Source of the DNA: Vibrio sp. 16
GTDB lineage: Bacteria; Pseudomonadota; Gammaproteobacteria; Enterobacterales; Vibrionaceae
DNA length: 64,000 nucleotides
Direction of reading: 5' to 3'
NCBI RefSeq assembly: GCF_963681195.1
Contig: NZ_OY808997.1
Location: forward strand, 1,984,001 to 2,048,000
Shown one piece after another: positions 19,949 to 29,953 of the stretch. Position 1 is the stretch's first letter, and every line of letters begins with the position of its first letter. The notes under the pieces are model-generated. The model was not told the DNA's origin and ran no database searches. It saw only the letters and a list, made by a program, of their open reading frames with translations. Made by a program: the position numbers and the translations under genes.

Positions 19949-20605
19949 ATGACTCAAGATGAAATGAAAAAAGAAGCAGGTTGGGCCGCACTAAAATATG
20001 TCGAAAAAGGCAGCATTGTAGGTGTGGGTACTGGCTCAACGGTCAATCACTTCATCGACGCTCTAGGTACGATCAAAGAAGAGATCAAAGGTGCAGTGTC
20101 TAGCTCAGAAGCCTCTACCCAGCGTCTTAAAGAGCTGGAAATCGAAGTTTTCGATTGTAACGAAGTGGCAGGTCTGGATATTTACGTAGACGGTGCTGAC
20201 GAAATCAACGCAAACCGCGAAATGATTAAAGGCGGCGGTGCAGCCCTAACACGCGAAAAAATCGTGGCGGCAATCTCAGACAAGTTCATCTGTATTGTTG
20301 ATGACACTAAAGCCGTGGATGTGCTGGGTGAATTTCCACTGCCAGTTGAAGTCATCCCGATGGCTCGCTCGTACGTTGCTCGTGAGCTCGTAAAATTGGG
20401 TGGCGATCCTGCTTATCGTGAAGGCTGTATCACTGACAACGGCAACGTGATTTTGGATGTGTACGGTATGCAAATCACTAACCCTAAAGAACTTGAAGAC
20501 AAGATCAATGCACTTCCAGGTGTGGTAACGGTTGGTCTTTTTGCTCACCGTGGTGCTGATGTTGTCATTACAGGCACCCAACAAGGTGCAAAAATCGAAG
20601 AGTAA
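19949..20605 (+). CDS. rpiA: Ribose-5-phosphate isomerase A
   Basis: Interconverts ribose 5-phosphate and ribulose 5-phosphate in the pentose phosphate pathway. [12 protein letters not shown] (phosphate loop), [16 protein letters not shown] with the catalytic acid, and [12 protein letters not shown] are intact. I chose the ATG at 19949, preceded by TTAGGAG at 6 bases, over the ATG at 19943; 218 residues. It ends in its own terminator. Confidence 0.97.
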   Translation: MTQDEMKKEAGWAALKYVEKGSIVGVGTGSTVNHFIDALGTIKEEIKGAVSSSEASTQRLKELEIEVFDCNEVAGLDIYVDGADEINANREMIKGGGAALTREKIVAAISDKFICIVDDTKAVDVLGEFPLPVEVIPMARSYVARELVKLGGDPAYREGCITDNGNVILDVYGMQITNPKELEDKINALPGVVTVGLFAHRGADVVITGTQQGAKIEE

Positions 20606-20631
20606 CTCTCTTCCTGTTCGTTATTTCCTTA

Positions 20632-20659
20632 CAAACGGTACCGTTCGGTGCCGTTTTTT
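20632..20659 (+). terminator. rpiA terminator
   Basis: AACGGTACC pairs with GGTGCCGTT (one G-T) around a 4-base loop, followed by six T, 30 nt past the rpiA stop. Confidence 0.85.
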
Positions 20660-20749
20660 CATTTCTCTCTATAAAAATTATGCCTTATTCCGTAATTTTC
20701 TTACCCAAGCTGTATTTTTTTTGTTAACTTAGTGAGCAGAAGACGCACA

Positions 20750-20765
20750 AGGAAAACGTTTGCGT
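20750..20765 (+). promoter_or_regulatory. PurR-like operator upstream of serA
   Basis: The 16-mer AGGAAAACGTTTGCGT matches the PurR box orientation ACGAAAACGTTTGCGT at 15 of 16 positions (consensus from memory). A second partial copy, GAAAACGTTATC, lies near 20781. It is about 85 bp before the serA start, in the promoter region. Confidence 0.5.
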
Positions 20766-20846
20766 CACATTAAAGTGTCTAGAAAACGTTATCAATGACA
20801 ATGTGCGCCAGTTAAGCCCCGATTTCCCATTTTAAGGATGAAGATA

Positions 20847-22076
20847 ATGGCCAAAGTTTCACTGGAAAAAGAAAAAATAAAGATCCTACTTCTAGAAGGT
20901 CTACACCCATCTTCGGTAGAAGTTTTGCAAGCTGCGGGATACTCAAACATTGAATATCACAAAGGTTCACTTCCAGAAGAAGAACTGCTTGAAGCGGTTA
21001 AAGACGCGCATTTCATTGGTATTCGCTCCCGTACAAATCTTTCTCAAGAAGTGATCAATGCGGCGGAAAAACTGGTCGCGATTGGCTGTTTCTGTATCGG
21101 TACCAACCAAGTAGATTTAGCGGCGGCAGCAGAGCGCGGTATTCCAGTGTTCAACGCACCGTTTTCTAATACTCGTAGTGTTGCTGAGCTCGTGCTTGGC
21201 CAAATTCTGTTACTACTGCGCGGTATCCCCGAGAAAAACGCCCTTGCCCACCGCGGTATTTGGAAGAAGAGCGCAGACAACTCGAACGAAGCACGCGGTA
21301 AACGCTTGGGTATTATTGGCTACGGTCATATCGGTACTCAGCTCGGTATTATTGCTGAAAACTTGGGCATGCGCGTTTATTTCTACGACATAGAGAACAA
21401 GCTCTCACTAGGTAATGCCACGCAAGTCCATACCATGAGTGAATTGCTGAATAAGTGTGATGTTATCTCACTGCATGTTCCAGAAACGCCTGAAACGAAA
21501 AACATGATGGGTTCGGAAGAGTTCGCACGCATGAAGCCTGGTTCTATCTTCATCAATGCGGCACGCGGCACTGTAGTAGATATCGAAGCCCTGTGTCATT
21601 CATTGGAAGCAGGTCATCTATCAGGCGCGGCTATCGATGTATTCCCTGTAGAACCTAAAACCAACGCAGACCCATTTGAATCACCACTGCAGAAGTTTGA
21701 CAATGTCATCCTAACGCCTCACGTTGGTGGTTCAACGCAAGAAGCGCAAGAGAATATCGGTGTGGAAGTTGCTGGCAAGCTAGCGAAGTACTCAGATAAT
21801 GGCTCTACGCTATCTAGCGTTAACTTCCCTGAAGTATCACTGCCTGAACACCGCGACTGTTCTCGTCTATTGCACATTCACAAGAACCGCCCAGGTATCT
21901 TGACTCAAATTAACACCATCTTCGCGGAAGAAGGGATTAACATTGCGGGTCAGTATCTACAAACCGCAGCGGATATTGGTTACGTTGTGATCGATGTAGA
22001 GGCCGGGCGTTCAGAAGAAGCGCTGGCGAAACTGAAAAACATCGAAGGGACAATTCGCGCTCGAATCCTTCACTAA
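20847..22076 (+). CDS. serA: D-3-phosphoglycerate dehydrogenase
   Basis: Oxidises 3-phosphoglycerate to 3-phosphohydroxypyruvate, the committed step of serine synthesis. It has the D-isomer dehydrogenase fold with NAD motif GIIGYGHIGTQLG, active-site segments NAARGTVVD and DVFPVEP, catalytic His in TPHVGGST, and a C-terminal ACT domain (LLHIHKNRPGILTQINTIFAEEGINI) that senses serine. The start is at 20847 with AAGGA 8 bases upstream; 409 residues (E. coli 410). Confidence 0.97.
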   Translation: MAKVSLEKEKIKILLLEGLHPSSVEVLQAAGYSNIEYHKGSLPEEELLEAVKDAHFIGIRSRTNLSQEVINAAEKLVAIGCFCIGTNQVDLAAAAERGIPVFNAPFSNTRSVAELVLGQILLLLRGIPEKNALAHRGIWKKSADNSNEARGKRLGIIGYGHIGTQLGIIAENLGMRVYFYDIENKLSLGNATQVHTMSELLNKCDVISLHVPETPETKNMMGSEEFARMKPGSIFINAARGTVVDIEALCHSLEAGHLSGAAIDVFPVEPKTNADPFESPLQKFDNVILTPHVGGSTQEAQENIGVEVAGKLAKYSDNGSTLSSVNFPEVSLPEHRDCSRLLHIHKNRPGILTQINTIFAEEGINIAGQYLQTAADIGYVVIDVEAGRSEEALAKLKNIEGTIRARILH

Positions 22077-22094
22077 TAACTCAGCGTATAGACA

Positions 22095-22124
22095 CAAAAA
22101 ACCACCGATATTCGGTGGTTTTTT
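22095..22124. terminator. Bidirectional terminator between serA and ilvH
   Basis: AAAAAACCACCG and CGGTGGTTTTTT form a near-perfect stem with A and T flanks, between convergent genes. Confidence 0.9.
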
Positions 22125-22139
22125 ATTTTATTCAGAATG

Positions 22140-22634
22140 TTAGGCTTTTAAAGCTCGTTCACCACGAGCAATCCCAACCACACCACTTCGTGCCACTTCG
22201 ATGACTTCCGTCACTTCAGAAATCGCTTGGATAAACGCATCAAGTTTTTCACTTGTTCCGGCAAGCTGAACCGTATACTGAGATGAAGTCACATCAACGA
22301 TCTGGCCACGGAAGATATCAGCAGTACGTTTTACTTCAGCACGGGCAAAACCACTCGCTTTCACCTTCACCATCATCAGTTCACGCTCAATGTGCTCTAA
22401 CTCAGACACTTCTTGAACTTTAAGCACATCGATCAGCTTGTTTAGCTGTTTTTGAATCTGCTCAAGCTTCATTTCATCAGAAATGGTCGTGATGTTTAGG
22501 CGCGACAGTGTTTCATCATCTGTTGGCGATACGGTCAGAGATTCGATGTTGTATCCACGTTGAGAGAACAAGCCAACAACGCGAGACAGTGCACCAGGTT
22601 GGTTTTCCATTAAAAGCGAAATAATGTGTCTCAT
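22140..22634 (-). CDS. ilvH: Acetolactate synthase III, small (regulatory) subunit
   Basis: Regulatory subunit of acetohydroxyacid synthase III; it confers valine feedback inhibition and raises catalytic activity. An N-terminal ACT domain (RHIISLLMENQPGALSRVVGLFSQRG) is followed by the C-terminal domain. Length 164, as in E. coli (163). It starts 1 base after the ilvI stop. Confidence 0.97.
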   Translation of the reverse strand: MRHIISLLMENQPGALSRVVGLFSQRGYNIESLTVSPTDDETLSRLNITTISDEMKLEQIQKQLNKLIDVLKVQEVSELEHIERELMMVKVKASGFARAEVKRTADIFRGQIVDVTSSQYTVQLAGTSEKLDAFIQAISEVTEVIEVARSGVVGIARGERALKA

Positions 22635-22635
22635 A

Positions 22636-24360
22636 TTATGTTCTCTCCGTTTTGCTTAGCCACATCTTATCCATACCCTCACCTTTAATTTGCATCGGGT
22701 ACACATGCTCCGTTTCATCGACATTGATATCAACAAACACCAAACGATCTTTCATATCGAGCGCTTTTTGCAAGCCTTCTTCAAGCTGATCTGGGGTTTC
22801 AATACGAATACCCACATGACCGTACGCTTCTGCGATCGCGGCGAAATCCGGAACTGAACTCATGTAAGAGTTAGAGTGACGACCTTGGTAGATAATATCT
22901 TGCCATTGTTTCACCATACCAAGGAAACGGTTGTTCAAGTTGATGATTTTAACTGGAATATCGTACTGCATTGCGGTCGATAGTTCCTGAATGTTCATTT
23001 GGATACTGCCATCGCCGGTAACCACCACCACTTCTTCATCTGGCTTGGCAAACTTCACGCCCATGCCGGCAGGAAGACCAAAGCCCATCGTGCCTAAGCC
23101 GCCAGAGTTGATCCAACGGCGTGGTTTGTTAAACGGGTAGTAAAGGGCTGCGAACATTTGGTGCTGACCAACATCCGAAGCAACATACGCGTCACCATTG
23201 GTCAGTTTGTGTAGCGTCTCAATCACTTGTTGTGGTTTGATGCGCTCTGGTGATGTTTCATACGCCAAACTCTTACGCTCTCGCCAAAGTTCGATATCAC
23301 TCCACCAGCTTTGCAGTGCATCTGCGTCATTGACCGCGCCTTGCTCTTCCATCAGCTTGACCATGCTCTCAAGCACTTTTTCTGCTGAACCAACAATAGG
23401 GAGATCCGCTTTGACGTTCTTTGAAATCGAGGAAGGATCGATATCAATATGCATAACCTTTGCGTTCGGGCAGTATTTTTCTAAGTTGTTGGTCGTACGA
23501 TCATCAAAACGTACCCCAACACCAAAAATAAGATCGGCGTTATGCATCGCCATGTTTGCCTCGTAGGCACCATGCATACCCAGCATTCCTAACGAGTTCT
23601 TATGCGTCCCCGGAAACGCCCCTAATCCCATCAAGGTACTCACAACGGGTAAGTTGAGTGCTTCGGCTAACTTCAGTAAGTGGGCATCTGCTTCTGAGAT
23701 CACCGCACCACCACCGACATAAAGTACTGGTTTTTTCGCTTCGAGTAGCGCTTTTAAACCTTTCTTGATTTGGCCTTTGTGACCAGTGGTCGTTGGCTTG
23801 TACGAACGCATAGAGATGCTTTCTGGGTATTCGTATGGCAATTTGATTTGTGGATTCATGACGTCTTTCGGCAAATCAATGACCACTGGGCCAGGGCGAC
23901 CCGTCGTTGCAATGTAGAAGGCTTTTTTAACTGTTTCAGGGATGTCTTCGGCTTTTTTGACTAAAAAGCTGTGCTTAACGACAGGACGAGAAACACCGAC
24001 GATGTCGCACTCTTGGAACGCATCGTTACCGATAAGATTATTCGGTACGTTACCTGAAATAACGATCATTGGGATGGAGTCCATATACGCTGTCGCAATA
24101 CCTGTAATGGTATTGGTAGCACCAGGACCGGAACAGACAAGGACAACACCCGGATTGCCTGTTGCGCGCGCATAACCATCGGCCATGTGCGTAGCGGCTT
24201 GTTCATGACGAACCAGAACATGTTTGATTTGGTCGTCTTTCGCATGAAGCGCATCGTAGATATCAAGAACGGAACCGCCAGGGTAACCGAAGATTTGCTC
24301 TACACCTTCTTCGATCAGAGATTGCACTACCATCTCTGCACCGGACAACATTGCTGCCAT
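22636..24360 (-). CDS. ilvI: Acetolactate synthase III, large (catalytic) subunit
   Basis: ThDP/FAD enzyme condensing two pyruvates to acetolactate, or pyruvate with 2-ketobutyrate, for branched-chain amino-acid synthesis. [32 protein letters not shown] (catalytic Glu in HEQ) and the ThDP motif [15 protein letters not shown] are complete. I chose the ATG at 24360 with AAGGAG 6 bases upstream, though the frame runs 39 bases further; 574 residues. In E. coli ilvIH is activated by Lrp and sits beside leuO-leuABCD; here fadD and leuO are interposed. Confidence 0.96.
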   Translation of the reverse strand: MAAMLSGAEMVVQSLIEEGVEQIFGYPGGSVLDIYDALHAKDDQIKHVLVRHEQAATHMADGYARATGNPGVVLVCSGPGATNTITGIATAYMDSIPMIVISGNVPNNLIGNDAFQECDIVGVSRPVVKHSFLVKKAEDIPETVKKAFYIATTGRPGPVVIDLPKDVMNPQIKLPYEYPESISMRSYKPTTTGHKGQIKKGLKALLEAKKPVLYVGGGAVISEADAHLLKLAEALNLPVVSTLMGLGAFPGTHKNSLGMLGMHGAYEANMAMHNADLIFGVGVRFDDRTTNNLEKYCPNAKVMHIDIDPSSISKNVKADLPIVGSAEKVLESMVKLMEEQGAVNDADALQSWWSDIELWRERKSLAYETSPERIKPQQVIETLHKLTNGDAYVASDVGQHQMFAALYYPFNKPRRWINSGGLGTMGFGLPAGMGVKFAKPDEEVVVVTGDGSIQMNIQELSTAMQYDIPVKIINLNNRFLGMVKQWQDIIYQGRHSNSYMSSVPDFAAIAEAYGHVGIRIETPDQLEEGLQKALDMKDRLVFVDINVDETEHVYPMQIKGEGMDKMWLSKTERT

Positions 24361-24726
24361 ATTTTTCTCCTTAACCAGTTTTCCAATCAATAAGGTCAAC
24401 GGATTGGTCTGGTTTTACATAGTCTAGGGCTTATTCGTAGCCTAATTCGAAATACTTCCACTTTTTCGGCTATGTCCTGCTCATCAATAACAATGAACAA
24501 GGTAACGCAACAAATGTAACGTTTTATTAGCAACGGGTCTAATGCGATATTGCTCTCAATTTAAACAAGATGCTATTTTTTGGAGATTGATAAGGCACTA
24601 ACGCCATATACGACTCATTAACTGGCACTAAATAAATAATTACAACAAAATTTCAGAGCAAAATATTGCAAGACAACAAAATTCCCAGTTCAAGAATGAC
24701 GATTTGTTGTTGAGTTCAACACAAAC
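24361..24726 (-). other. AT-rich upstream region of ilvIH
   Basis: 366 bp without a gene. It is rich in A/T tracts, as expected for an Lrp- or H-NS-bound regulatory region, but I cannot point to a confident promoter or operator. Confidence 0.3.
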
Positions 24727-24768
24727 AAAAATCCCCCAATAGCGGTCTAATGCTTTTGGGGGATTTTT
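24727..24768. terminator. Bidirectional terminator downstream of the acyl-CoA synthetase gene
   Basis: AAAAATCCCCCAA pairs with TTGGGGGATTTTT (13 bp) around a 16-base loop, with T-runs either way. Confidence 0.88.
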
Positions 24769-24797
24769 AAACAATCAAAAAGTTAACTTTCAGAAAT

Positions 24798-26606
24798 TTA
24801 CTTGTTATCCGTTTTATCGGTGTACATTTCTTCGATTTCGTCTTGATACTTGTCGTTAATCACTTTACGACGCAGTTTTTGGGTCGGAGTCAGTTCACCG
24901 TCATCCATCGAGAACGCTTTAGGCAGCAGTTTAAACTTTTTCACCTGCTCAAACTTAGCTAACTCTTTCTGTAAGTCGTTAACGCGCTGCTCTAACATTT
25001 CAACGATTTGGTGATGCTTAATCAACTCAACACGGTCATGGTACTTAATGTTGAGCTCTTTCGCGTACTCTTCCAAAGAATCAAAACATGGCACGATCAG
25101 AGCCGACACAAATTTGCGCGTATCCGCAATGACGGCAATTTGCTCGATAAAGTGGTCTTTACCAATCGTTCCTTCAACCATTTGTGGTGCAATGTATTTG
25201 CCGTTCGAAGTTTTCATCAGCTCTTTGATGCGATCGGTAATAAACAAGTTACCATTCTCATCGATATGCCCCGCATCGCCCGTTTTGAGAAAACCATGCT
25301 CATCGAACGTTTTCGCGGTCTCTTCTGGCATTTTATAGTATCCGCGCATCACCATCGGACCACGAACTAAGATTTCGTTGTTCTCTCCGATCTTAACTTG
25401 CGCACCTGGCATCGCCATACCAATCGAGTCAGGGTTAAAACACTGATCGTCCCAACAAGAAATTGTGGCTGTAGTTTCCGTCATGCCGTAGCCGAGCTTG
25501 ACGTTAATCCCGATCGCATGGAAGAAGCGACCAATGGTCTCATCCAATTTTGCGCCACCACATGGCATAAAGTTGATACGACCACCAAGCAGAGCTCGCA
25601 GCTTAGACAACACCAACTTGTCCGCAAGCTTATAGGCTTTTTTAAGTGCGAGTGACGGTTTGCGTCCTTCTTGGTGACAAACAGCCATCTTCGCCCCCAT
25701 GTTCACAGCCCAGGTAAACATCACTTTACGGATGAACGGCGCTTTAGCCACTTTCTCATGGATAGCTGAGAAGATTTTCTCGTAGAAACGTGGTACCGCA
25801 CTCATGACAGTAGGACGTACTTCACTCAGCGCATCACGCACTTGCATCGTGTCCTGCAGGTAGCAGTTGGTCGCGCCTTTATAAAGTACGTAGAAGGTCC
25901 AAGCACGCTCAAATACATGGGAAAGCGGCAAGAAACAGAGTGACACATCGTCTTCGGTTAGACTCAAGCGTTGATCGTGGCCTTCCAACTGAGCACCAAT
26001 ATTCGCGTAATCTAACATCACCCCTTTCGGCTGCCCCGTGGTACCAGAGGTGTAGATAAGAGTCAGGAGATCATCAAAGTTAGCATCGGACAAACGCTGC
26101 TCGAGTTCATGACTCTCTTGTTTATCGCCTTTGGCAACGAACTGTTTCCAATGCAAAGCAAACTCATTCTCGCCGATATCGATGCTCTCTGACATTGCAA
26201 CGATCAGTTCTAGCTGTTCGCACTCTTCGAATATCGAGACTGCGGCATCAAATTGTGGCTGCTCACCGACAAACAGCACTTTCACATCGGCATTTTGTAG
26301 AATATAAGCGGACTGCGCAGCTGTGTTGGTGGGGTAGATTGGCACCGTGACTCCGCGCAGTTGCAACGCAGCAAAGTCAGCAATCGTCCATTGAGGCATA
26401 TTGTTAGAGAAGATCCCTATCTTATCCTGGACTTGAAAGCCTTGAGCCAATAATGCCAGTGAAAGTTCATCCACTTGCTGACCAAACTGCTTCCAGCTGA
26501 TGCCGTTCCACATATTGCCCACTTTATGTTTAAGAGCAATACGATCACCGCCTTTGGCAATCTGTTCACGAATTCGTTTTACGATATGAAAATCTAAGTT
26601 GGCCAT
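24798..26606 (-). CDS. Long-chain acyl-CoA synthetase (AMP-forming)
   Basis: Activates long-chain fatty acids to acyl-CoA through an acyl-adenylate. Adenylation motifs: the P-loop [29 protein letters not shown] (A5 core), and [17 protein letters not shown] with [10 protein letters not shown] near the C-terminus. The start is the ATG at 26606 ([11 protein letters not shown]), giving 602 residues; upstream in-frame codons are excluded because they cross the promoter. At about 600 residues, with the N-terminal [15 protein letters not shown], it is nearer the FadD15/FAA class than E. coli FadD. The promoter carries two tandem FabR-like palindromes. Confidence 0.92.
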   Translation of the reverse strand: MANLDFHIVKRIREQIAKGGDRIALKHKVGNMWNGISWKQFGQQVDELSLALLAQGFQVQDKIGIFSNNMPQWTIADFAALQLRGVTVPIYPTNTAAQSAYILQNADVKVLFVGEQPQFDAAVSIFEECEQLELIVAMSESIDIGENEFALHWKQFVAKGDKQESHELEQRLSDANFDDLLTLIYTSGTTGQPKGVMLDYANIGAQLEGHDQRLSLTEDDVSLCFLPLSHVFERAWTFYVLYKGATNCYLQDTMQVRDALSEVRPTVMSAVPRFYEKIFSAIHEKVAKAPFIRKVMFTWAVNMGAKMAVCHQEGRKPSLALKKAYKLADKLVLSKLRALLGGRINFMPCGGAKLDETIGRFFHAIGINVKLGYGMTETTATISCWDDQCFNPDSIGMAMPGAQVKIGENNEILVRGPMVMRGYYKMPEETAKTFDEHGFLKTGDAGHIDENGNLFITDRIKELMKTSNGKYIAPQMVEGTIGKDHFIEQIAVIADTRKFVSALIVPCFDSLEEYAKELNIKYHDRVELIKHHQIVEMLEQRVNDLQKELAKFEQVKKFKLLPKAFSMDDGELTPTQKLRRKVINDKYQDEIEEMYTDKTDNK

Positions 26607-26619
26607 CTTTCTTACCTTT

Positions 26620-26678
26620 AGCTTACACCTGTAAGCTTTTTGAGCGCACAAGTGTACATTTCGCGTTATAAAAGGCAA
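26620..26678 (-). promoter_or_regulatory. Acyl-CoA synthetase promoter with two tandem FabR-like operators
   Basis: On the minus strand TTGCCT (26673-26678), a 16-bp spacer and TACACT (26651-26656) form a sigma-70 promoter. Two 18-bp palindromes have the same plan AGCNNACA-NN-TGTNNNNT: a perfect AGCTTACA/TGTAAGCT at 26620-26637 and AGCGCACA/TGTACATT at 26643-26660. Their centres are 23 bp apart, about two helical turns. The second covers the -10. The pattern resembles the E. coli FabR site at fabB (recalled as AGCGTACA/TGTACGCT). Confidence 0.55.
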
Positions 26679-26710
26679 CTGACACGTATCAAAGTTATCA
26701 ATTAAATAGT

Positions 26711-26749
26711 AAAAAACCTTGAATGACTTTTGGTCACCCAAGGTTTTAT
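26711..26749 (-). terminator. leuO terminator
   Basis: AAAACCTTG and CAAGGTTTT form a 9-bp stem with a 17-base loop and T-run on the minus strand, 20 bp past the leuO stop. Confidence 0.75.
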
Positions 26750-26768
26750 AAGGCGTTGTGGCGATTTA

Positions 26769-27728
26769 CTAGTCGAGTGCGACGACTTCACCACAAATTA
26801 TCATCAACTGGTCACGTAACCAGATATGACCTTTGTCTTTTTCGCTAGACTCATGCCAACTCAAGAAACCACTGATCTTCGCATTTTCAAATGGGAAATC
26901 GAGGATTTGCAGCTGCTCTTTGTTTGCCGCGTTTTCTACCATCCAACGTGGTGCGATAGTCACTAGCTCGGATTGACCAACCACATACAGTACATTGCTC
27001 AAGCTGGTGCCCTCGTAATACGCTTGCACATCCATTTCGCGGTAGGCTTGCTCAGAGAAGCTACGTTGACCGTGAACACGAGACAGTTTGGCATGACGCT
27101 CGACACGCAACTCCTCAGCCGTTACCTCCGCTTGAATGCGTGGGTGAGATTTAGCAGCAACAACCACTAGTTCATCTTGGAAAATCTCAGTGCTAGAGAA
27201 ACCTTGATCATCAAAACGTGCATAATCGATCACGAAATCTATTTCTTGGTAGCGCATGCGCTCAGCGAGGTGACGGTCAAACTCGGCATCAAGATGAAGC
27301 TGTACGTTTGGCGCTTGATCGTGAATCGTCGACATAATCTTCGGTGCAAAACGCATGTCACAAGGGCTGCAAATCGCCAGCTTAAATAGACGAGTTGAAG
27401 TTTCTGGTGAAAAAATTGAGCTTGGCAGTTCGTTACGAATCAACTGTAATGCTTGACGCACTGGACCGAACAATTGGCGAGCGCGTTGCGTTGGTTGAAT
27501 ACCACGACCTTGGCGCATAAACAGCTCGTCATTGAACATCACTTTTAATCTCGCAACGGCATTACTTACAGCCGGTTGTGACATGCCAAGATTGTGGGCA
27601 GCGCGAGTAATGTTTTGCTCTTGCATTACCGCGTCAAAAACAGTGAGAAGGTTTAAATCTACTCCACGCAGCGTACTTTCCATGCGGTAGCTAGCAATAG
27701 CACTCATAGACTCTTTTTTATCAAACAT
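26769..27728 (-). CDS. leuO: LysR-type transcriptional regulator LeuO
   Basis: Global LysR-family regulator that counteracts H-NS silencing and links branched-chain amino-acid and envelope or virulence regulation in vibrios. The N-terminal winged helix (VDLNLLTVFDAVMQEQNITRAA, GMSQPAVSNAVARLK) is nearly identical to E. coli LeuO. Length 319. It is close to, but not adjacent to, leuABCD; two genes intervene. The 5' end is uncertain by 7 codons (ATG at 27728 or 27707). Confidence 0.95.
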   Translation of the reverse strand: MFDKKESMSAIASYRMESTLRGVDLNLLTVFDAVMQEQNITRAAHNLGMSQPAVSNAVARLKVMFNDELFMRQGRGIQPTQRARQLFGPVRQALQLIRNELPSSIFSPETSTRLFKLAICSPCDMRFAPKIMSTIHDQAPNVQLHLDAEFDRHLAERMRYQEIDFVIDYARFDDQGFSSTEIFQDELVVVAAKSHPRIQAEVTAEELRVERHAKLSRVHGQRSFSEQAYREMDVQAYYEGTSLSNVLYVVGQSELVTIAPRWMVENAANKEQLQILDFPFENAKISGFLSWHESSEKDKGHIWLRDQLMIICGEVVALD

Positions 27729-28062
27729 GGGTCAAGCCTCTTAAATTCGTCAGTGTAAATGGTTCTAGAAGTCAGTAGCAGTTAGGAATAGATAACCTGC
27801 ACTTTGTTATATTTACTTGTTAGATGAGTTCTAACGAATTACTACTATCAACGAATCAATTAAGGACTAGCAACAAGATTGATAATTAATCAGTATTTTT
27901 TACTTAAGCTTTAATATTATCAATACAAAACAACAACTTGAGAAAAGAATAAAAAAAAATCAAGCCGCGTTTAGAGTGTTTTATCTTCCGTTAATGTTTT
28001 TTCACGACATGCTAAACAAGGAAAAGCTCCTATAAACAGCGGTAATAGTTTGAGGGTTAAAT
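27729..28062 (-). other. AT-rich leuO upstream region
   Basis: About 330 bp with many A/T tracts and no gene. This composition is typical of H-NS-bound leuO promoters. No discrete operator could be named. Confidence 0.35.
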
Positions 28063-28098
28063 ACAAAAACAGCATCAATAGATAGATGCTGTTTTTGC
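28063..28098 (-). terminator. Terminator of the PAP2-glycosyltransferase pair
   Basis: AAAAACAGCATC and GATGCTGTTTTT pair over 12 bp around an 8-base loop. It is 16 bp past the glycosyltransferase stop. Confidence 0.88.
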
Positions 28099-28113
28099 CA
28101 ATTTTGACGAGAG

Positions 28114-29160
28114 TTACACATTGGTGACATAACTGGGAAAATCAACTTGGTCCCATAGATTTGACGTCAACTCCGTCTGGTTGTCCCACTCTCCCTTCAA
28201 TATCCAGTCGACAATCGCCGCCGCTACATCTGGGTAGTTAACACTCTCTGCCGGATCTTCATCCAACCACTGGCGAACCGTTGAAGCATCGAGATTTTCC
28301 ATGCAGGTCGCCATGCCTAAATCTTCCAGTGTCGCCACATTGCTTAGCTGCTCAAACTGACCAATCAGCGGCTTCAACAACAGTTTCTTACCTAAGGTAA
28401 GCGCCTCTGAAGGCAACTCAAAACCGCCATTCGCCATAACGCCAGAGCAGCGATGCAAGTGGTGCTGGAACCCCGTTAAGCTAAGGGGCAGAAGTTGGAT
28501 GTTCTCCAGCTGCTCTGCCTCGAGTACTTCTGGGTGATAACAAATGAAGGTCTGGCTAGAAAAGCGCAGCAGTAGATCAGAAATATCACTCAAACTCTCA
28601 AAAGGCAGGTATACGAGGACATACTCCTCGCAGCTAACAGGCACCGATTGAGTATGAACAATGGGTGGTAGAATGGGTTGTTCAAAATGATACCAATGCA
28701 AACCAATGTGATGGGTGGCTGGGGCAAAGTGTTCAATGATCGTTTTATCGAGCCAACTGGCTCCCTTTAATGGTACTGAGTGACGAAACGCATTCTGGTG
28801 ACTGATGCTAATCACTGTTTTATTTTGTCTTTTTGCAGCCCAAGCCGACACGGGTTCGAAGTCATTCAAAACTAAATCGTAGTTAGACAGATCAAGCTGT
28901 TCGACTTCTCGGCAAAAAGCCAACGCACTGTTCTTTAGTGCCGTTCTAACATAACTCACCTTGCCGTTGTGAGTCACAAAGGTTAGCCCGCGTGCAACTC
29001 GATAATCCCCGAACTCCTCCATCGAAAAAAACTTATCTTTTTTACGCCCAGAGAATAGGAAGTCGACATCGATGCCACGTTGCTTGAGAGCATGACACAT
29101 GGCCCTTGCCCGCGCGATATGTCCGTTCCCCGTTCCTTGTACACCATAAAGTATCTTCAT
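28114..29160 (-). CDS. MJ1255/VC2487-family glycosyltransferase
   Basis: 348 residues with the GT-B nucleotide-sugar fold: an N-terminal glycine-rich loop YGVQGTGNGHIARARA, and a C-terminal donor-binding segment VMANGGFELPSEALTLGKKLLLKP. I recognise it as the VC2487 type, related in fold to MurG and glycolipid glycosyltransferases. The acceptor is unknown. It is 7 bp downstream of a PAP2 phosphatase, which suggests joint action on a lipid-linked substrate (inference). Confidence 0.85.
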   Translation of the reverse strand: MKILYGVQGTGNGHIARARAMCHALKQRGIDVDFLFSGRKKDKFFSMEEFGDYRVARGLTFVTHNGKVSYVRTALKNSALAFCREVEQLDLSNYDLVLNDFEPVSAWAAKRQNKTVISISHQNAFRHSVPLKGASWLDKTIIEHFAPATHHIGLHWYHFEQPILPPIVHTQSVPVSCEEYVLVYLPFESLSDISDLLLRFSSQTFICYHPEVLEAEQLENIQLLPLSLTGFQHHLHRCSGVMANGGFELPSEALTLGKKLLLKPLIGQFEQLSNVATLEDLGMATCMENLDASTVRQWLDEDPAESVNYPDVAAAIVDWILKGEWDNQTELTSNLWDQVDFPSYVTNV

Positions 29161-29167
29161 TATTCAC

Positions 29168-29692
29168 CTACACCAACAAAGCAATCGCGAATTGCGCACA
29201 GACAAGCCCGAGTATCGAACCCAAGACCACATCAGTCAGAAAATGAACGCCCAATAAGATTCTTGATGCGCCAATACAGCCTGCCCAAACGAGCGCAAAC
29301 AGCCCCAGCGGCGGGAAACAGTAACTAATTAAACTGGCCATGAGAAACGCGGCAGCTGTATGACCAGAGGGCAAACTGTAACGATCAGAAGGGGTAATAA
29401 ATGAGGTCACAAGCTCCGATAACTCTTGCGGTCTGCGACGTTTAAAAAGATTCTTGGCCACCCAATAAATCGGCAGCTCCATGGCAAACGCCAATAGACC
29501 CGCGAGCAAAAACAGCTGCCCTTTATCACCACCTAACCACCATGCGAGCAGACCAAGTACAATATAAAGATGTCCATCGCCAGTGTGCGAAACCGCTTTG
29601 CTCAGGCGAGAAAGTGGTAGTCGAAATCGATGTTGCAAGCAGAAAAGTGAAAATGCCAAATCCAATTTGGCAATGGGCTCAATAGAACGCAT
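29168..29692 (-). CDS. PAP2-superfamily membrane phosphatase
   Basis: 174 residues, five or so membrane segments. All three PAP2 motifs are intact: K-x6-RP at residues 80-88 (KNLFKRRRP), PSGH at 108-111 and SR-x5-H-x3-D at 143-154. Such enzymes dephosphorylate phosphatidic acid, undecaprenyl pyrophosphate or lipid A. The substrate is not determinable here. Operon with the downstream glycosyltransferase. Confidence 0.9.
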   Translation of the reverse strand: MRSIEPIAKLDLAFSLFCLQHRFRLPLSRLSKAVSHTGDGHLYIVLGLLAWWLGGDKGQLFLLAGLLAFAMELPIYWVAKNLFKRRRPQELSELVTSFITPSDRYSLPSGHTAAAFLMASLISYCFPPLGLFALVWAGCIGASRILLGVHFLTDVVLGSILGLVCAQFAIALLV

Positions 29693-29869
29693 AACCTAGC
29701 TCCTCTCTTATCACTGCTCTCACAGTAAGGAGCCACAGTGACAAATGCGTGAAGCTTTCGCGGAAATACGATGACAGTTCGCTACCTATTTAAGGGTGTT
29801 ATTGAATCTGGCAAAACAATGGGCAAATTCTATGCTTGGAAAAAAATTGACCATTTTCACTTTTAACGG

Positions 29870-29898
29870 TTGACGTTACGGTTTGAGTGCGGTACTAA
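29870..29898 (+). promoter_or_regulatory. Probable leu operon promoter
   Basis: TTGACG at 29870-29875 with a 17-18 bp spacer to TACTAAT. It lies about 60 bp before the leader peptide. The -10 match is weak. Confidence 0.4.
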
Positions 29899-29953
29899 TT
29901 TGTTAACTTAAATTTGTGGATTATTTAACGCCCGTTTAAAGGAATCGTTAACA

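Noticed and set aside
29821..29870. TTGACC near 29848 as a second leu promoter
   Set aside because: No acceptable -10 at the right distance; the TTGACG at 29870 is the better candidate.
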